17,500 nucleotides of DNA, taken from assembly GCA_009663005.1 (NCBI GenBank), contig VIGQ01001477.1, positions 1 to 17,500 on the forward strand, written 5' to 3'. The stretch is from Actinidia chinensis. Taxonomy: Eukaryota; Streptophyta; Magnoliopsida; Ericales; Actinidiaceae. The notes beneath the pieces were generated by a model. The model saw only the letters and a program-made list of their open reading frames with translations, was not told where the DNA came from and ran no database searches. Position 1 is the first letter of the stretch; each line of letters begins with the position of its first letter. The position numbers and the translations under genes were made by a program. Shown piece by piece: positions 1 through 9,557 of this stretch.

Positions 1-500
1 CTTCCAAAAGAGCTAGAAGCAGATCTTAGCTAAATCATACTTCAACCAAATGAAGAAATCAAGGATCTTGATGGAGTTCAAGGCGTAAAATCTATTTTAA
101 GGGGATCTCGAACAGGTTGATCAAGCACGGAGGGAGTAGTAAATCATTGATAAAGTAGATCTAGGACACATTAGATTATAAAATTATGCGGTTTTGATGT
201 GGAGAGTCTTGTAAACCGTTGAACATCAAGCTATAATGTATGATTTGTCCGACAAAGGGACACATATTTTTCTCCCTTTAAGGTTTCCACAAAAAATGTT
301 CTACGTGTATACGTGATTGATTAGTGTGTTCTTCCTGTTGTCTGGACTCGTACATATTACTCTTGTCGTAATATTTTAATTAATATTGTATGTTTGAGAT
401 CTTGGATAAAAACATAGACAAAAGCAGGTTTTTCCGCTATCATAGCAGGTGGCAAAGTTCGTTTTACTAAATTAAACTCACAATGGATCGATTATAAAAA
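1..500. other. AT-rich stretch, no gene seen
   Basis: No open frame of useful length and no recognised domain. It lies immediately past the integrase remnant, where a minus-strand copia element would carry its reverse transcriptase. I could not find reverse-transcriptase motifs on that strand, so the element appears truncated or decayed beyond recognition here. Part of the plus strand (about 190-330) loosely resembles the tail of a plant LTR, but no matching second LTR, primer-binding site or terminal dinucleotides could be confirmed. Confidence 0.4.
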
Positions 501-1350
501 TATTTATTCAAAGACACGACGCAATTCCTAAACTCCAGTAGGTATTCGTTGATATCTAGTTATTGAAGACTCATACACAATAACGATTCCGTACGATTTT
601 GTACAAACCGATGAATACATAATCAACGATTTTAGGACTTATCTATCCTTCTTAGGAGGAGGGTACGACCCCACCTTCGACGACACCCCCACTATGCGTA
701 CGAAGTTATAGGGTAGGGACCTCCTACGCTGTAAAACAACTCAAACAGGTTTGTCTAACCTTTTTGCGAGGGCACTATATTCAAAGATATAGTTGGCAAG
801 TGGAATCGTGTCACCCCAAGATGTTTGAGGCAATCTAGACTTACCAACCATAGCATTCACCATATCCCCTAGAGTACGATTCTTTCGTTCAGCAGTTTCA
901 TTCTGCCTGTGAGAAGAATAAGGTGGCGTGGTGTGGTTGATAATTTCGTGTTCTCAACCAGTTAGTACCCAATGGTGAAATTTATATTCACTATCTCGGT
1001 CACTTCGTACAATTTAACTTCTTGCTAAGTTAATTTTCGACTTCATTCTTAAATATAATGAATTTCTAAGCTTAATTCTATTTTTAGCAAAATACCACAT
1101 AATAGTATTTAGGACAACTCATTATGAAAGTAATAAAAATAATTATGTACATTGGGTGTTTGGACATATTTCAATATACACATCGGTGTGAATTTTAAAT
1201 CAAAGTTCAGTACTGCTTTCAAACAAGTCTCACATTTGTGCTTTTACAATTTTGAAATGCTGGATAGTGATCTCAAGTTAATTTAATCTACTAATAGAAA
1301 ATTGTACTAACATGTCCCTTAATCCTACCATGCCACAAAATGGAAAGCTC
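500..1350 (-). pseudogene. Ty1/copia retrotransposon fragment: gag-pre-integrase and integrase core
   Basis: Integrase region of a copia polyprotein, which in an intact element would insert the cDNA into nuclear DNA. Read on the minus strand in broken frames, the motifs come in the correct order. LWHGR and GH (about 1338-1312) followed by KCETC-like cysteines (about 1230) resemble the HHCC gag-pre-integrase zinc finger. HTDVY gives the first catalytic Asp (codon 1184-1182). RSDRDSEY gives the second (1001-999). NETAERKNRTL gives the Glu (890-888), where the family usually has NG before the AER. Downstream are WGC (about 685) and VDYVFIG (about 620-600). The longest open stretch is 950-741, about 69 codons, ending in TGA. 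Several frame changes and stops make it non-functional. No LTRs, gag, RT or RNase H were found. Family assignment is fairly secure; the outer limits are approximate. Confidence 0.75.
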
Positions 1351-1685
1351 AGCACATAAACAACAGGGAAAAATTCTTCTTATTGATTAGAAGGCATTAT
1401 CGTCTATTATGTTCATCTTGCATAGACTACGGTCATATATCCTTTTCCTTACATTACATTCAAGTACTTTAATTAGAAGTGACCTATCTGCCTCAAAAAC
1501 TATAGAGAAAACCATGCCTACCTAAATAGAGAAACTAGACACCAGATTCTTTCTGAAATTTAGGGCAAGATGAGCAACACATGGCAAAGCTCAGCTTTTC
1601 CTGAACTGTTTTCAGATCACTTTTCCAATTTTCGCAATGTTGGAGGGATGGATGATGAATTTTTGCATACAAATTCTTACAATTT
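1351..1685. other. Unassigned AT-rich spacer
   Basis: Lies between the copia remnant and the hAT-like element. Short open frames here lack recognisable domains. Upstream copia gag sequence would be expected on the minus strand, but I cannot identify it. Confidence 0.3.
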
Positions 1686-2200
1686 TGACATGATGCCCGA
1701 CGGGCCCCCCCAATCTCGCCCAAATAGGGCGGGTTTGGGGCTCACTAAACGGGGGCTGGTGGGTGCGGCAAGAGGTGGGCACAAACATCAGAACCCGATT
1801 AGTAATCGGGGCGGGTTCGGGGTTCACCCCGCCGCCCGAAACCCACCCCGTTACCCGGTTATGTGTTAAAAAGGGGCGGGTTCGGGTGAACCCGACAAAA
1901 CTGCTCGTTTACCCCGAACCCGATCCGTAATAGGGGGGGTGGTGGGGGGTCAGGTTTAAAAATTATTCCCATTTTCTTAGAAATAATATACCATAATATC
2001 CTTACAAAAAATATATATATTATATCAATAATATATATAAAATATATATATATAATTAAAAAAAAAATTACTAATCGGGGTCGAGGCGGGGGGGGGAAAA
2101 AAATTCTAAACCCGCAGGGTTTGGGAAAGAGGTGGGAAGGGGGATTTCTTAATCGAGGCAGGGGTGGGGGAGGACGAAACCCGCCCCGTTGCCATCCCTA
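1686..2200. mobile_element. hAT-like non-autonomous element (MITE-like)
   Basis: The right end, read on the minus strand, starts TAGGGATGGCAACGGGGCGG (2200 leftward), which fits the terminal inverted repeat style of many plant hAT elements. The left end is degenerate: GATGCCCGACGGG at 1692-1704 resembles the inner part of that terminus. Both flanks carry clustered subterminal CGGGTTCGGG / CCCGAACCCG words, for example 1808-1830, 1877-1894 and 1911-1923, and small inverted repeats such as 1877-1894 and 2108-2122. The middle is A+T-rich. There is no transposase, so movement would need an autonomous partner. I could not find a convincing 8-bp target duplication, and the left boundary is uncertain by tens of bases. 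Confidence 0.6.
2010..2072. repeat. AT dinucleotide-rich tract inside the hAT-like element
   Basis: Runs of (AT)n interrupted by short A tracts, largely self-complementary and capable of forming a hairpin. It occupies the centre of the G/C-rich element, a common layout for short hAT-derived elements. Confidence 0.7.
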
Positions 2201-5200
2201 TTCGTGCATGTGCCGCTAGCTCAAAAGTAGTGAACATCTGTCTATAACAACAGGACATGGCAGTGGAGCCCCCCAAGATTTATCCATATTCGGTGGATTT
2301 ACAATCCCACATGTTCACTTCCAGGAAAAAACATGCCAAGAGGTTGATATTCATGTACCTCCCTCGTGAGACCTCCGTGTCACTTTTGTCCCCCCCTTCG
2401 TTTACCCTGTGTGCAGCGCACCTTCGCCGTGTCGTGTGCATGGTGGCCCCCCGTTTTTCCGCCCCCTCTAACCTTCTCCTCCTCTCATATTCACGCCGTC
2501 TTAGAAGACTACAAGGAGCGAGTGTTAAGGTTGAAGCAGTATCCATAAGGGTGAGAGACTTTCCTATTGGGCTTTGAGCAATCGCCCCTTTGAGGTCTAG
2601 TTTGCGACCTTGTTTTTGGTTACCTGAAGACATTGACCATTGTCCTTCGATTTTGTAATCTTAAAGGACTGCCATTCTCCATTATGTTAGCCTTGTCCAA
2701 ATAGGAAGTTTTGGCACTTTTGTTCTTGATTGATTTTCCTCCTCAACATGAGCTTGAACCAAAAAGCTGCCAAGGTATTCTCCTTGTACTTGAAATTTAG
2801 ACGTCTGAAACTCCTCCATGTCTCGGGGAGCTTGTGGATGCTACAGCACTGAATGCCTCACTTAAAAGTACCTTTGCCTTGATTTCATTAATGAGAATCT
2901 AGAACTCCTGAAACCTGAGCGATCACAGATCTCGTGTCCGCATTACACGAGCGAGAGCTCGGAATGAAATCCGCCAACAATAAAATTCATGGTCGGCGGA
3001 TTTCCACTCTCCTTCGTCTTCTGGTGCTCTTCGTATGGGTCTCTCCTCTGCGGTTCTCTCTTCAGGCCAGACCCTGTCTCTAAAATATAGCCATCTAGTT
3101 TGACGACTGCCTAATCCTCTCGCTCATCCGCCGCATGTTGTAGCCCCACTGTAACTAGTAACACAGACAAGAGTCCTCCAAGGATTGGAATCTAATTCTG
3201 CACTATAGTTAGTACTCTTCTAGTGCTCTGGCACGGGGGTGATGAGTGACCGGTATGGAGGGCCGGAGGGGGGCCGCAGCGGGGGGTGTAGGAGTGATTG
3301 CATGGGCAATAGAGTTGGGAGGGGATGGCGTGGTGGCCTCGCCTAGGGGCAGCGACGTCGTGTGAATATGGAGGAGATCGATGGTACGTAACTGGTTCTT
3401 GCGCGTTGGTGGACTTATTAGCTATTTGTTCCAGCGTTAGAGCTCCTCCTCTCTTGCTTCCCGACTTTGTGTGTGGACGCCCCGTCGCGCTTCAGTACCC
3501 TCGTTTTCTACCGTCATGGACCAGAGGTGGATAGTGGTGTTTCGCGCGGCCGTCAAGATTCTGTCTAGCCCGGGTTCGGCCCCCCCCTAGCCAAGTTCAC
3601 CCACTCAACATATGCAGTCAGCGTCTGTTACGACTTTATGGCCCTGTTCTCTTGGTGAACTTTCTTGCTAGGTGGTAGATGCCCCCCCTCTTCTTCAGTT
3701 GGTGAATGGTTAGCGGTATTTCCCGACTGTGTGTCATCCACACTTTCACACCTTTGCGATGTAACGTTTGTGTATATATAAGGAGTAAATGGCGTTTCGG
3801 TAGCCCCCTCCCCCCTGGTATAGTCACATTGTGTTAGAGTTTTATACTTTATTGGTGTGTTATTTCGGTGGTTGTCTAGTAGGTTAGTATTTGGCTATTG
3901 TGCACCGTCACGGAACGCTACCAGGTGTTCTAGGCTCACGATCGGGCTTCATATGCCAGTCGCCATTGGACTGCCTCGGTGTTATTTGGTAGCTTATGAA
4001 CCAAAAAATAAGGATGGCGGTGGGTGGTGATGTGTGTGGAGGTCGCTAGGTCTTAGTCGTTTTTATAGCGCGCACTTGGAGCGTCTCGATTCGCATACGC
4101 GTGACCGACAGTGTGGCACAGGAATAAAACGAGGTTAGGAGAAAGCCGCCGCCTGAGTGAGGTTAGTACCTCATTTAAGTTGAGGAGAAGTCGCGGGTCG
4201 CGTGTTACGGCTCAGAGGCATGGGAGATGCCCTTCGCACATCCACGTAGGGCTTGATACGCCAATGGCAGTGGAGTGGGGGGGGATTGGTCGTTTAGAAC
4301 TCGCACACGGGCTCAGCCCTATCCTGAGGGAAACTTCGGAGGGTTGGGGGAAGTACAAGTTGGTGGTACTAATTCGGACGGTTCGATTAGTATTTGCCCC
4401 TTATACGCCGTAGGCAGATCAGTAGAGCCGAGATAGTGGAGAGATGGTTAAACCCAAAGGCGAGTGTTGGCTAATCCAGATGCTGAGGATGGTAGTGCGC
4501 TATCAATAGAAGAGAGGAGACACTTCCGGCACACCACAGAAGAGATGTTACGATCTAGACTTGTAAGCCAATGCACTCATTGCAATAATTCTTGGGTGAG
4601 TCCATACAGGTGTTTCACTTTATTTATACACCCTGCTCGTGGTAGAGTATTAGGCCCCGACAGGCATGCTTCACATCGAACCCTTATCATCAGAAGATCA
4701 CGGTCCTATCTAGTATGACGGGGTCTCAGGATTGGTCCCCCACCATGTACACATAATCTTTTCTCTGTCTCATATAACCATGTATTATGATTGTCTTTAT
4801 ATTCACCCATACAAAACAAATTCACGTGTCTATCCTTTAATATTATTTCGCAGCATCTTTTTAGATGTCTGTTCTTAATTTTATTACGGTGTGTCAGGGT
4901 TGTGGCGCGGTGATTGTGTTGTAAGGCAATGGTGTAAGTGGTGATGGTGGCGGTGGTGATTGAAGTTATATTTGTGAACGTCAATTCTTATGTACATTAC
5001 AGTTGCAATTTCAATCCATACTAACTTCGTAATTTCCTCCAGATTACGCATATAGTTAACATGATTCTCAAAAAAATCGGTCATAGTGTGGGTGATTAGC
5101 TCAGACATCTAGTGATGGGATACCGTTAGTTCTACACGGAAATGTCCTTGAAACGCTCTCGATTAGCCTTAGATTTCTAGGTGCACATTGTGCGTTTAAT

Positions 5201-5343
5201 CGATTGAAAATTTATTTTGACATCTACCATTGCAGTCCAAGTCAGGGCTCCGATTCGGTACCAGCTTTTCAGCTGATTTTTTTTAATTTTATAAGGCAAA
5301 AAAAGTCAGTTGAATGATTTTTTTTATTTTATGTATTTTTCCC
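2201..5343. other. 3.1 kb unassigned region, no confident gene
   Basis: Several open frames of 60-120 codons exist here, but none shows a known domain, and overlapping frames on both strands look like chance. Composition is uneven, with poly-G/C runs around 2270-2470, 3240-3340, 3570-3690 and 4270-4350, and AT-rich sequence after about 4730. A minus-strand frame over 2819-2280 has only two stops in 180 codons but no identifiable family. Near 4921-4965 there is a short GGTGAT-type degenerate repeat. No tRNA, 5S rRNA or transposon terminus was recognised. Confidence 0.4.
5274..5332. repeat. Short T-rich direct repeat beside the 26S breakpoint
   Basis: Two near-identical T-rich words, TGATTTTTTTTAATTTTAT at 5274-5292 and a close copy at 5315-5332, are spaced 41 bp apart. 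They lie just outside the point where 26S similarity stops. On the rRNA-sense strand they form an A-rich segment directly after the truncated 26S. This could be chance or a footprint of the rearrangement that cut the rDNA. Confidence 0.5.
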
Positions 5344-5618
5344 CACCGTTTGAACTCGCACACATGCAGACTCCTTGGTCCGTGTTTCAAGACGGGACGA
5401 ATGGGGAGCCCGCAGGCCGGTTGCCAGGAGCGCGCAGATGCGCAAGCACGCCAAAGGCGAGCTGTGCAAGCCACGATCGAGGCAAAGGCGTCTCCACAGG
5501 CGTAACAAACTGCCCGGGCTTGGCATCATCCGCCCCCATTCAGCACCGATCCACGCCCGGTCGATCGGCCAGACGGCTTTTAACCGTTCCAATCCGACCG
5601 AGGCGCACGCCGGCCCCA

Positions 5619-5649
<31 letters not shown>

Positions 5650-5774
5650 GACTCTCTTTTCAAAGTCCTTTTAATCTTTCCCTAGCCCCGGGTGGTTACT
5701 TGTTTGCGATGGTCTCTCGCCCATTATTTAGCCTTGGACGGAAGTTACCGCCCGATTGGCGCATTCCCAAACAA

Positions 5775-5810
<36 letters not shown>

Positions 5811-5994
5811 TTTTCCCGGGCACGACGGGGCTCTCACCCTCTCTGGCGCCCCGTCCAGGGGACTTGGTGCCGGTCCGCGCTGAGGGACGTTCTCCAGACA
5901 CAATTAGGAAACGAGATTCGCCGATTTTCAAGTGGGGCTATTCCCGGTCGCTCGCCGTTTACTAAGGGAACACTTGTAAATTAAGTTTATTTTA

Positions 5995-6028
<34 letters not shown>

Positions 6029-6050
6029 TCACGCCTGACATGGGGTCGCG
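5344..6050 (-). rRNA. 26S rRNA 5' fragment, truncated and decayed
   Basis: Read on the minus strand this is the first roughly 700 nt of plant 26S rRNA, the large-subunit rRNA. The 5' end pairs with the ITS2 boundary at 6050. The universal ITS4 priming site (GCTTATTGATATGC, 5999-6012) is intact, as is most of the CCGTGTTTCAAGACGGG site (5380-5396). Between them the D1 segments are recognisable, such as CCCAAACAACCGACTCGTCG at 5765-5784, but carry small indels throughout, for example extra T bases near 5811-5816. Similarity ends at about 5344, next to T-rich sequence, leaving about four fifths of the 26S missing. It cannot make a functional rRNA. Confidence 0.9.
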
Positions 6051-6279
6051 AATTCGAAGCCGTGGTGATACGGCAAATTAGGGCCAAAAGTAAACCATTA
6101 GAAATGGGGGCAAGCAAAACAGGACGCACGGTTGTCAAACCACCACTTGTTGTGACGTCCATTGCCCAAGGACTTCCTTTAGGCCGACCGTCACTAATGT
6201 GCACGGGGGGCCACATATCGCCCACCCACACCCCAATCCTTGTGGTAAGGCTTTGAGTGGGGGTGGGCCGGAACACAAT
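6051..6279 (-). other. ITS2 spacer
   Basis: Lies between the 5' end of the 26S fragment and the 3' end of 5.8S on the minus strand. About 230 nt is a normal length for a flowering-plant ITS2. The spacer would be removed during pre-rRNA processing. Identification rests on its position between the two rRNA parts, not on sequence matching. Confidence 0.85.
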
Positions 6280-6341
6280 GCGTGAAACGACCAGGCAGAC
6301 GTGCCCTCGGGCTAATGGCTTAAGGCGCAAACTTGCGTTCA

Positions 6342-6372
<31 letters not shown>

Positions 6373-6436
6373 CACACCAAGTATCGCATTTCGCCCTACG
6401 TTTCATCGAGCGGAGAGCAGAGATATCCGCAGTTGC
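6280..6436 (-). rRNA. 5.8S rRNA, decayed copy
   Basis: About 157 nt in the expected place. On the minus strand it begins around GCAACTGCGGATATCT (degenerate) and contains the plant-typical core TTGCAGAATCC and ACCATCGAGTTTTTT. Changes from the normally near-invariant sequence include a lost base before the TTGCAGAATCC core, an extra T in the GAGTTTTTT run, insertions near 6402-6436 and C-to-T/G-to-A changes near 6311-6325. Such changes in 5.8S are a standard mark of an rDNA pseudogene, and the transition pattern fits decay of methylated cytosines. Confidence 0.9.
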
Positions 6437-6715
6437 CGAGAGTGTTTCGATTCATGGAGAGAGCAAGACACAAGCACCCAAAAAAACGGGGATTGGATGT
6501 TGCATTCTTGTTCAAGTTCCCTTGACGCGTTTCGCGCCGGGGTTCGTGTTGACCAGGGACTAAAGGGGATAGGAATGGAGTTGTCACCAATGGGGCAACA
6601 CGAAGCACACCCGGCAAAGGGGAAGAAAAAGTAGGCTATAAAAACCAAACTTTTGCTTCCCCCGATGGTATTATACAAGTTACGCGGGTCATTCTTGCCT
6701 AGGCAGGTTTCGACA
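6437..6715 (-). other. ITS1 spacer with conserved angiosperm core motif
   Basis: Between 18S and 5.8S on the minus strand. It starts with TCGAAACCTGCCTAGGCAAG (6713 leftward), the usual beginning of eudicot ITS1 with an extra base. The flowering-plant core motif GGCRY-(4-7 nt)-GYGYCAAGGAA is present at 6538-6517 as GGCGCGAAACGCGTCAAGGG, also with one extra base. The length of about 280 nt is normal to slightly long. This supports an angiosperm origin. Confidence 0.88.
6516..6538 (-). other. Conserved ITS1 core motif
   Basis: Minus-strand GGCGCGAAACGCGTCAAGGG followed by AAC matches the universal angiosperm ITS1 motif, thought to act in pre-rRNA processing, apart from one extra G in CAAGGAA. 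Confidence 0.75.
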
Positions 6716-6770
6716 AATGATCTTCCGCAGGTTAACCTACGGAAACCTTGTTTACGACTTCCTCCTTCCC

Positions 6771-6803
<33 letters not shown>

Positions 6804-7307
6804 CCGTTCGACCGGAGAGAACCGCCCCACGTCGCCTGCGATTCCGAACCTTCAACGGACCCATCAAGCGCGTAGGAGCGAAGGCGCGGTGTGTACAAAG
6901 GGAGGACAGGGACGTAGTCAACGCGAGCTTGATGAATCGCTGCATTGTAATAGGGAATTCCTCGTTGAAGACCAACAATTGCATGACGTCCTATCCCCTC
7001 ACGATGAAATTTCAAAGATTTACCCGGGCCTAGTTCGGCCAAGGCTATAAACCGTTGGAATACATCAAGTGTAGAGCGCGTGCGGCAAAGAACATCTAAG
7101 GGATCACAGACCTGTTATTGCCCTCAAACTTACGTGGCCTGAAGGGCCATATCCCTCTAGAACGTAGCTGTGGAGGGTCACCTACAATAGAAGTTAGCAG
7201 GATGAGCGCGTAGTTAACGGGAATTAAACAGACCCAAATCGATCCACCACGAAAGGAAAGAAACGGCCATGCACCACCACCCTTAGAATCAAGAAAGAGC
7301 TCTTCAG
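6716..7307 (-). rRNA. 18S rRNA, 3' part, split by LINE insertion
   Basis: Small-subunit rRNA sequence on the minus strand from the 3' end (near 6716) up to the LINE junction. Well-conserved blocks are easy to see on the plus strand: CGCAGGTTAACCTACGGAAA, GGTGTGTACAAAGGG, CACGATGAAATTTCAAAGAT and GGCCATGCACCACCACCC. Between them are many one- to few-base insertions, plus substitutions and some deletions. The segment ends at the 18S word aagaaagagctcttcag (7291-7307), which reappears on the far side of the LINE. Together with 13305-14690 it gives about 1.96 kb of 18S, against about 1.81 kb for a normal plant gene. It is a pseudogene. Confidence 0.93.
7291..7307. repeat. LINE target-site duplication, left copy
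   Basis: AAGAAAGAGCTCTTCAG, a conserved 18S word (normally AAGAAAGAGCTCTCAG on this strand) with one extra T. The copy at 13305-13319 lacks one T instead. Duplication of this word on both sides of the element marks the insertion site. Confidence 0.85.
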
Positions 7308-7700
7308 CAAGAAAAGAAGAGGGAGAGAAGCTCTCGCTGGGTGATTACGTTCCAGGGCTTTGCTAATGTTGGGAGATCTTCTTAGATAAAATGGATTGAT
7401 TCAATGTTGAACTTCATAAACTTTTAAGCTTTTTTGGTGTTAAGCAGGATTTAAAAAACACTTGTACGCAGATTCTGAAGTTGGGGGTTTTAATACGAGC
7501 AAGATTTGGGTTCGTGGGATCGGAACCTCAGTGGTTTTTTGTTAAAGCTATAATTTGAAGTTCGTAAAGGACTGGGTTTTCTTGGTGAGTTCAATCTAAA
7601 ATTCTCTTTCAAGTTCAGATTATTGGGCTTGATTCCAAGCCCTAGATTGCAGATTGTGGATTGGCTCATGAACTAGCAGGTTCGAAATCCTTCCTCTATA
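7308..7700 (+). promoter_or_regulatory. LINE 5' UTR, probable internal promoter region
   Basis: About 390 nt from the left target-site copy to the ORF1 ATG. It opens with a purine-rich stretch (7308-7331). LINEs of this type normally carry an internal promoter downstream of their first base, but no specific element can be pinpointed here. The sequence shows no 18S similarity, which places the element boundary near 7308. Confidence 0.55.
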
Positions 7701-9557
7701 ATGGGAAAGGGTAAGAACAAGAACAAATACATGGGTTCAAGCTCAAACCCTAAGCTTGCAGTAGATTTGGCAAGAACAGATGGGTCGAATGTTCTTGTTG
7801 AAAGCAGGAAATCCATGACTGTCTCAGCAATGGATATGGCTCTTGCGTGTCCGAACTCAAGCTCAACAGGAGGATTGATTGCGAAATTAATTAATGGGGG
7901 AGACTCAGACAATGGGGAGGGTGTCCAGGAGTCAGAGTATGAAGGTGAACAACTAGGTGAGGAAACAGAAGATGTATCCCAAACACTGGGCGAACAAGAC
8001 TCAGACTGCACACCGAGTGTTCGACAAAATGCCAATGAAGGAAACTCAAGAAGAACTGACAGGGCTTCAACACTCCAGGAAGAAGGGGAAAAGTCAGAGG
8101 CAGAAAGACCACAAATAAAGCAATGGGCAAGCTTGTTTGTTGGTAGCAGACAGAGGAGTGAAGGGTCAATGCTTAGGAAGATTGAGGTGGGAGAAGGTCT
8201 AGTCAAGCTCCGTGAAGAACATATTCAGGAGGCTGCTGGGAGATGGAAACATAGTGCAGTGGGTTACTTTGGAGGGCGGTTCCCTGGGAAAAAAGCCCTT
8301 AACATGATCGTACAAAGCTGGAAAGTCGAGGTTAGTATTCATTATCATGCAAGTGGATGGATAATATTTGAATTTTTTGAGGAGGACACCAAAAATGAGG
8401 TACTACGAGGTGGGCCTTATATGATATTTGGGAGGCCACTCCTATTAAAAACCATGTCTACGTACTTTGCATTTGGTGATGAGGAGCTAAGCTGTTTTCC
8501 TGTCTGGGCCAGATTACCCAATTTGCCACTGTCACTTTGGGGAAATGAATCGTTATCCAGAATTTGTTCAAAAGTGGGAAACCCAATCAGTGTAGATAAG
8601 TTTACGGCTACAGTTGAGAGGTTCTCATTTGCCAGAGTTTTAGTTGAAGTAGATATGGCCAAGGAAGTGGTTGAGTATGTGGAGGTAGAACTGCCCAATG
8701 GAAGGAAACACAGTCAATATATTTATTATGAAAACCTGCCCAAGTTTTGCACTAACTGTGCCGTTATCGGTCACTCGGTTGGGTCTTGTAAGGTTCTAGA
8801 GAGCACACAAGCAAAGAAGGCTATGGAAAATAAAAAACAGCCCATGGGGCAGACAGCTGAAACGGGCCAAGGATCTAATAAGGGGGAACACAATGAATGG
8901 GTAACAAAAAAGGGAAAATCAGTGAAAGGGCAGGTGATGACTAGTGATAAAAATACCATTGTTTCAGGGAATATGTTTAAGGTGTTGGAGGGAACCCAGG
9001 AAATAGAAGCTCAAGATGATGTCGTCTTGGAACCAGGGAGTAGTCAGATTGAAGGTGTTCAAGGCAGCATTCAAGGGGGGGAAGGGGTGCCTAACCCAGA
9101 AACCAGGGGTGAGAAAGCAGAAGAGCCTAAGGAGACAGCAGATACAGAAAATGGGCAAACCAGTTCTGGACTAAACCAGCCAGGTCCAAGTCAGAGGAAA
9201 ATACAAGGGACAGAAGAAATGCCTAATAAAAAGAATAGAGCCCAGGTGGTGGGAGAGATACATAAGCAGAAAATAGATGGAGACCAGAATGTAAAAGGCC
9301 AGCAGAACGCAAGAACCCAAATTATAGGTCTAGCCGCCCCACAAAAGAAAGGTGTGATACGGACAGTCAGAACACAAGATGCTGCAGTCGCAACATCTGG
9401 AAGCTATGTAAATCAATCCCAGGGAGCTCAGATAAATAAAGGGGAAGATGGAAAAAGAAGAAATGAAAAGAAGAAGGCGGAGAAGAGTGGTAGAATTGCA
9501 GCCATTGCGGATTTCTATGCGGACATGGGGGGGGATTCCCCCATCCAAAAGCATTAA
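7701..9557 (+). CDS. LINE ORF1 protein, DUF4283 and CCHC zinc knuckle
   Basis: Intact 618-aa protein expected to bind the LINE RNA and package it with ORF2 protein. Residues 1-20 are basic and Ser-rich, and 65-130 are acidic and probably disordered. Residues about 160-305 match the DUF4283 type common in plant LINE ORF1 (for example GRFPGKKAL, FPVWARLPNLPLSLWG). A CX2CX4HX4C knuckle follows at C350, C353, H358 and C363. The remainder is a long polar Gln/Lys/Glu-rich tail ending in a basic stretch. The start at 7701 has A at -3 and G at +4; the next Met is residue 11. The stop codon TAA (9555-9557) shares its last A with the ORF2 ATG. No internal stop or frameshift was seen, unlike ORF2. Confidence 0.93.
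   Translation: MGKGKNKNKYMGSSSNPKLAVDLARTDGSNVLVESRKSMTVSAMDMALACPNSSSTGGLIAKLINGGDSDNGEGVQESEYEGEQLGEETEDVSQTLGEQDSDCTPSVRQNANEGNSRRTDRASTLQEEGEKSEAERPQIKQWASLFVGSRQRSEGSMLRKIEVGEGLVKLREEHIQEAAGRWKHSAVGYFGGRFPGKKALNMIVQSWKVEVSIHYHASGWIIFEFFEEDTKNEVLRGGPYMIFGRPLLLKTMSTYFAFGDEELSCFPVWARLPNLPLSLWGNESLSRICSKVGNPISVDKFTATVERFSFARVLVEVDMAKEVVEYVEVELPNGRKHSQYIYYENLPKFCTNCAVIGHSVGSCKVLESTQAKKAMENKKQPMGQTAETGQGSNKGEHNEWVTKKGKSVKGQVMTSDKNTIVSGNMFKVLEGTQEIEAQDDVVLEPGSSQIEGVQGSIQGGEGVPNPETRGEKAEEPKETADTENGQTSSGLNQPGPSQRKIQGTEEMPNKKNRAQVVGEIHKQKIDGDQNVKGQQNARTQIIGLAAPQKKGVIRTVRTQDAAVATSGSYVNQSQGAQINKGEDGKRRNEKKKAEKSGRIAAIADFYADMGGDSPIQKH

Noticed and set aside
1..330. Possible LTR on the plus strand
   Set aside because: No paired LTR, terminal dinucleotides, primer-binding site or polypurine tract could be confirmed.
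1561..1585. TAGGG...GATG...GCAAC, possible left end of the hAT-like element
   Set aside because: It needs several gaps to match the right terminus, is separated from the G/C-rich body by about 100 AT-rich bases, and gives no matching target duplication.
3773..3785. TATATATAAGGAG, resembling a plant Pol I start site
   Set aside because: It is on the plus strand, opposite to the rDNA, with no rRNA gene following in that direction.
4111..4413. 100-codon plus-strand frame
   Set aside because: No domain or family recognised, and composition gives no coding support.
5289..7050. Many open frames of 60-190 codons on both strands
   Set aside because: They lie over rRNA genes and spacers and show no protein domains; the apparent coding frames are incidental.
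7701..8206. Minus-strand frame of 177 codons (8206-7673)
   Set aside because: Shadow of LINE ORF1, whose domains on the plus strand are clear.
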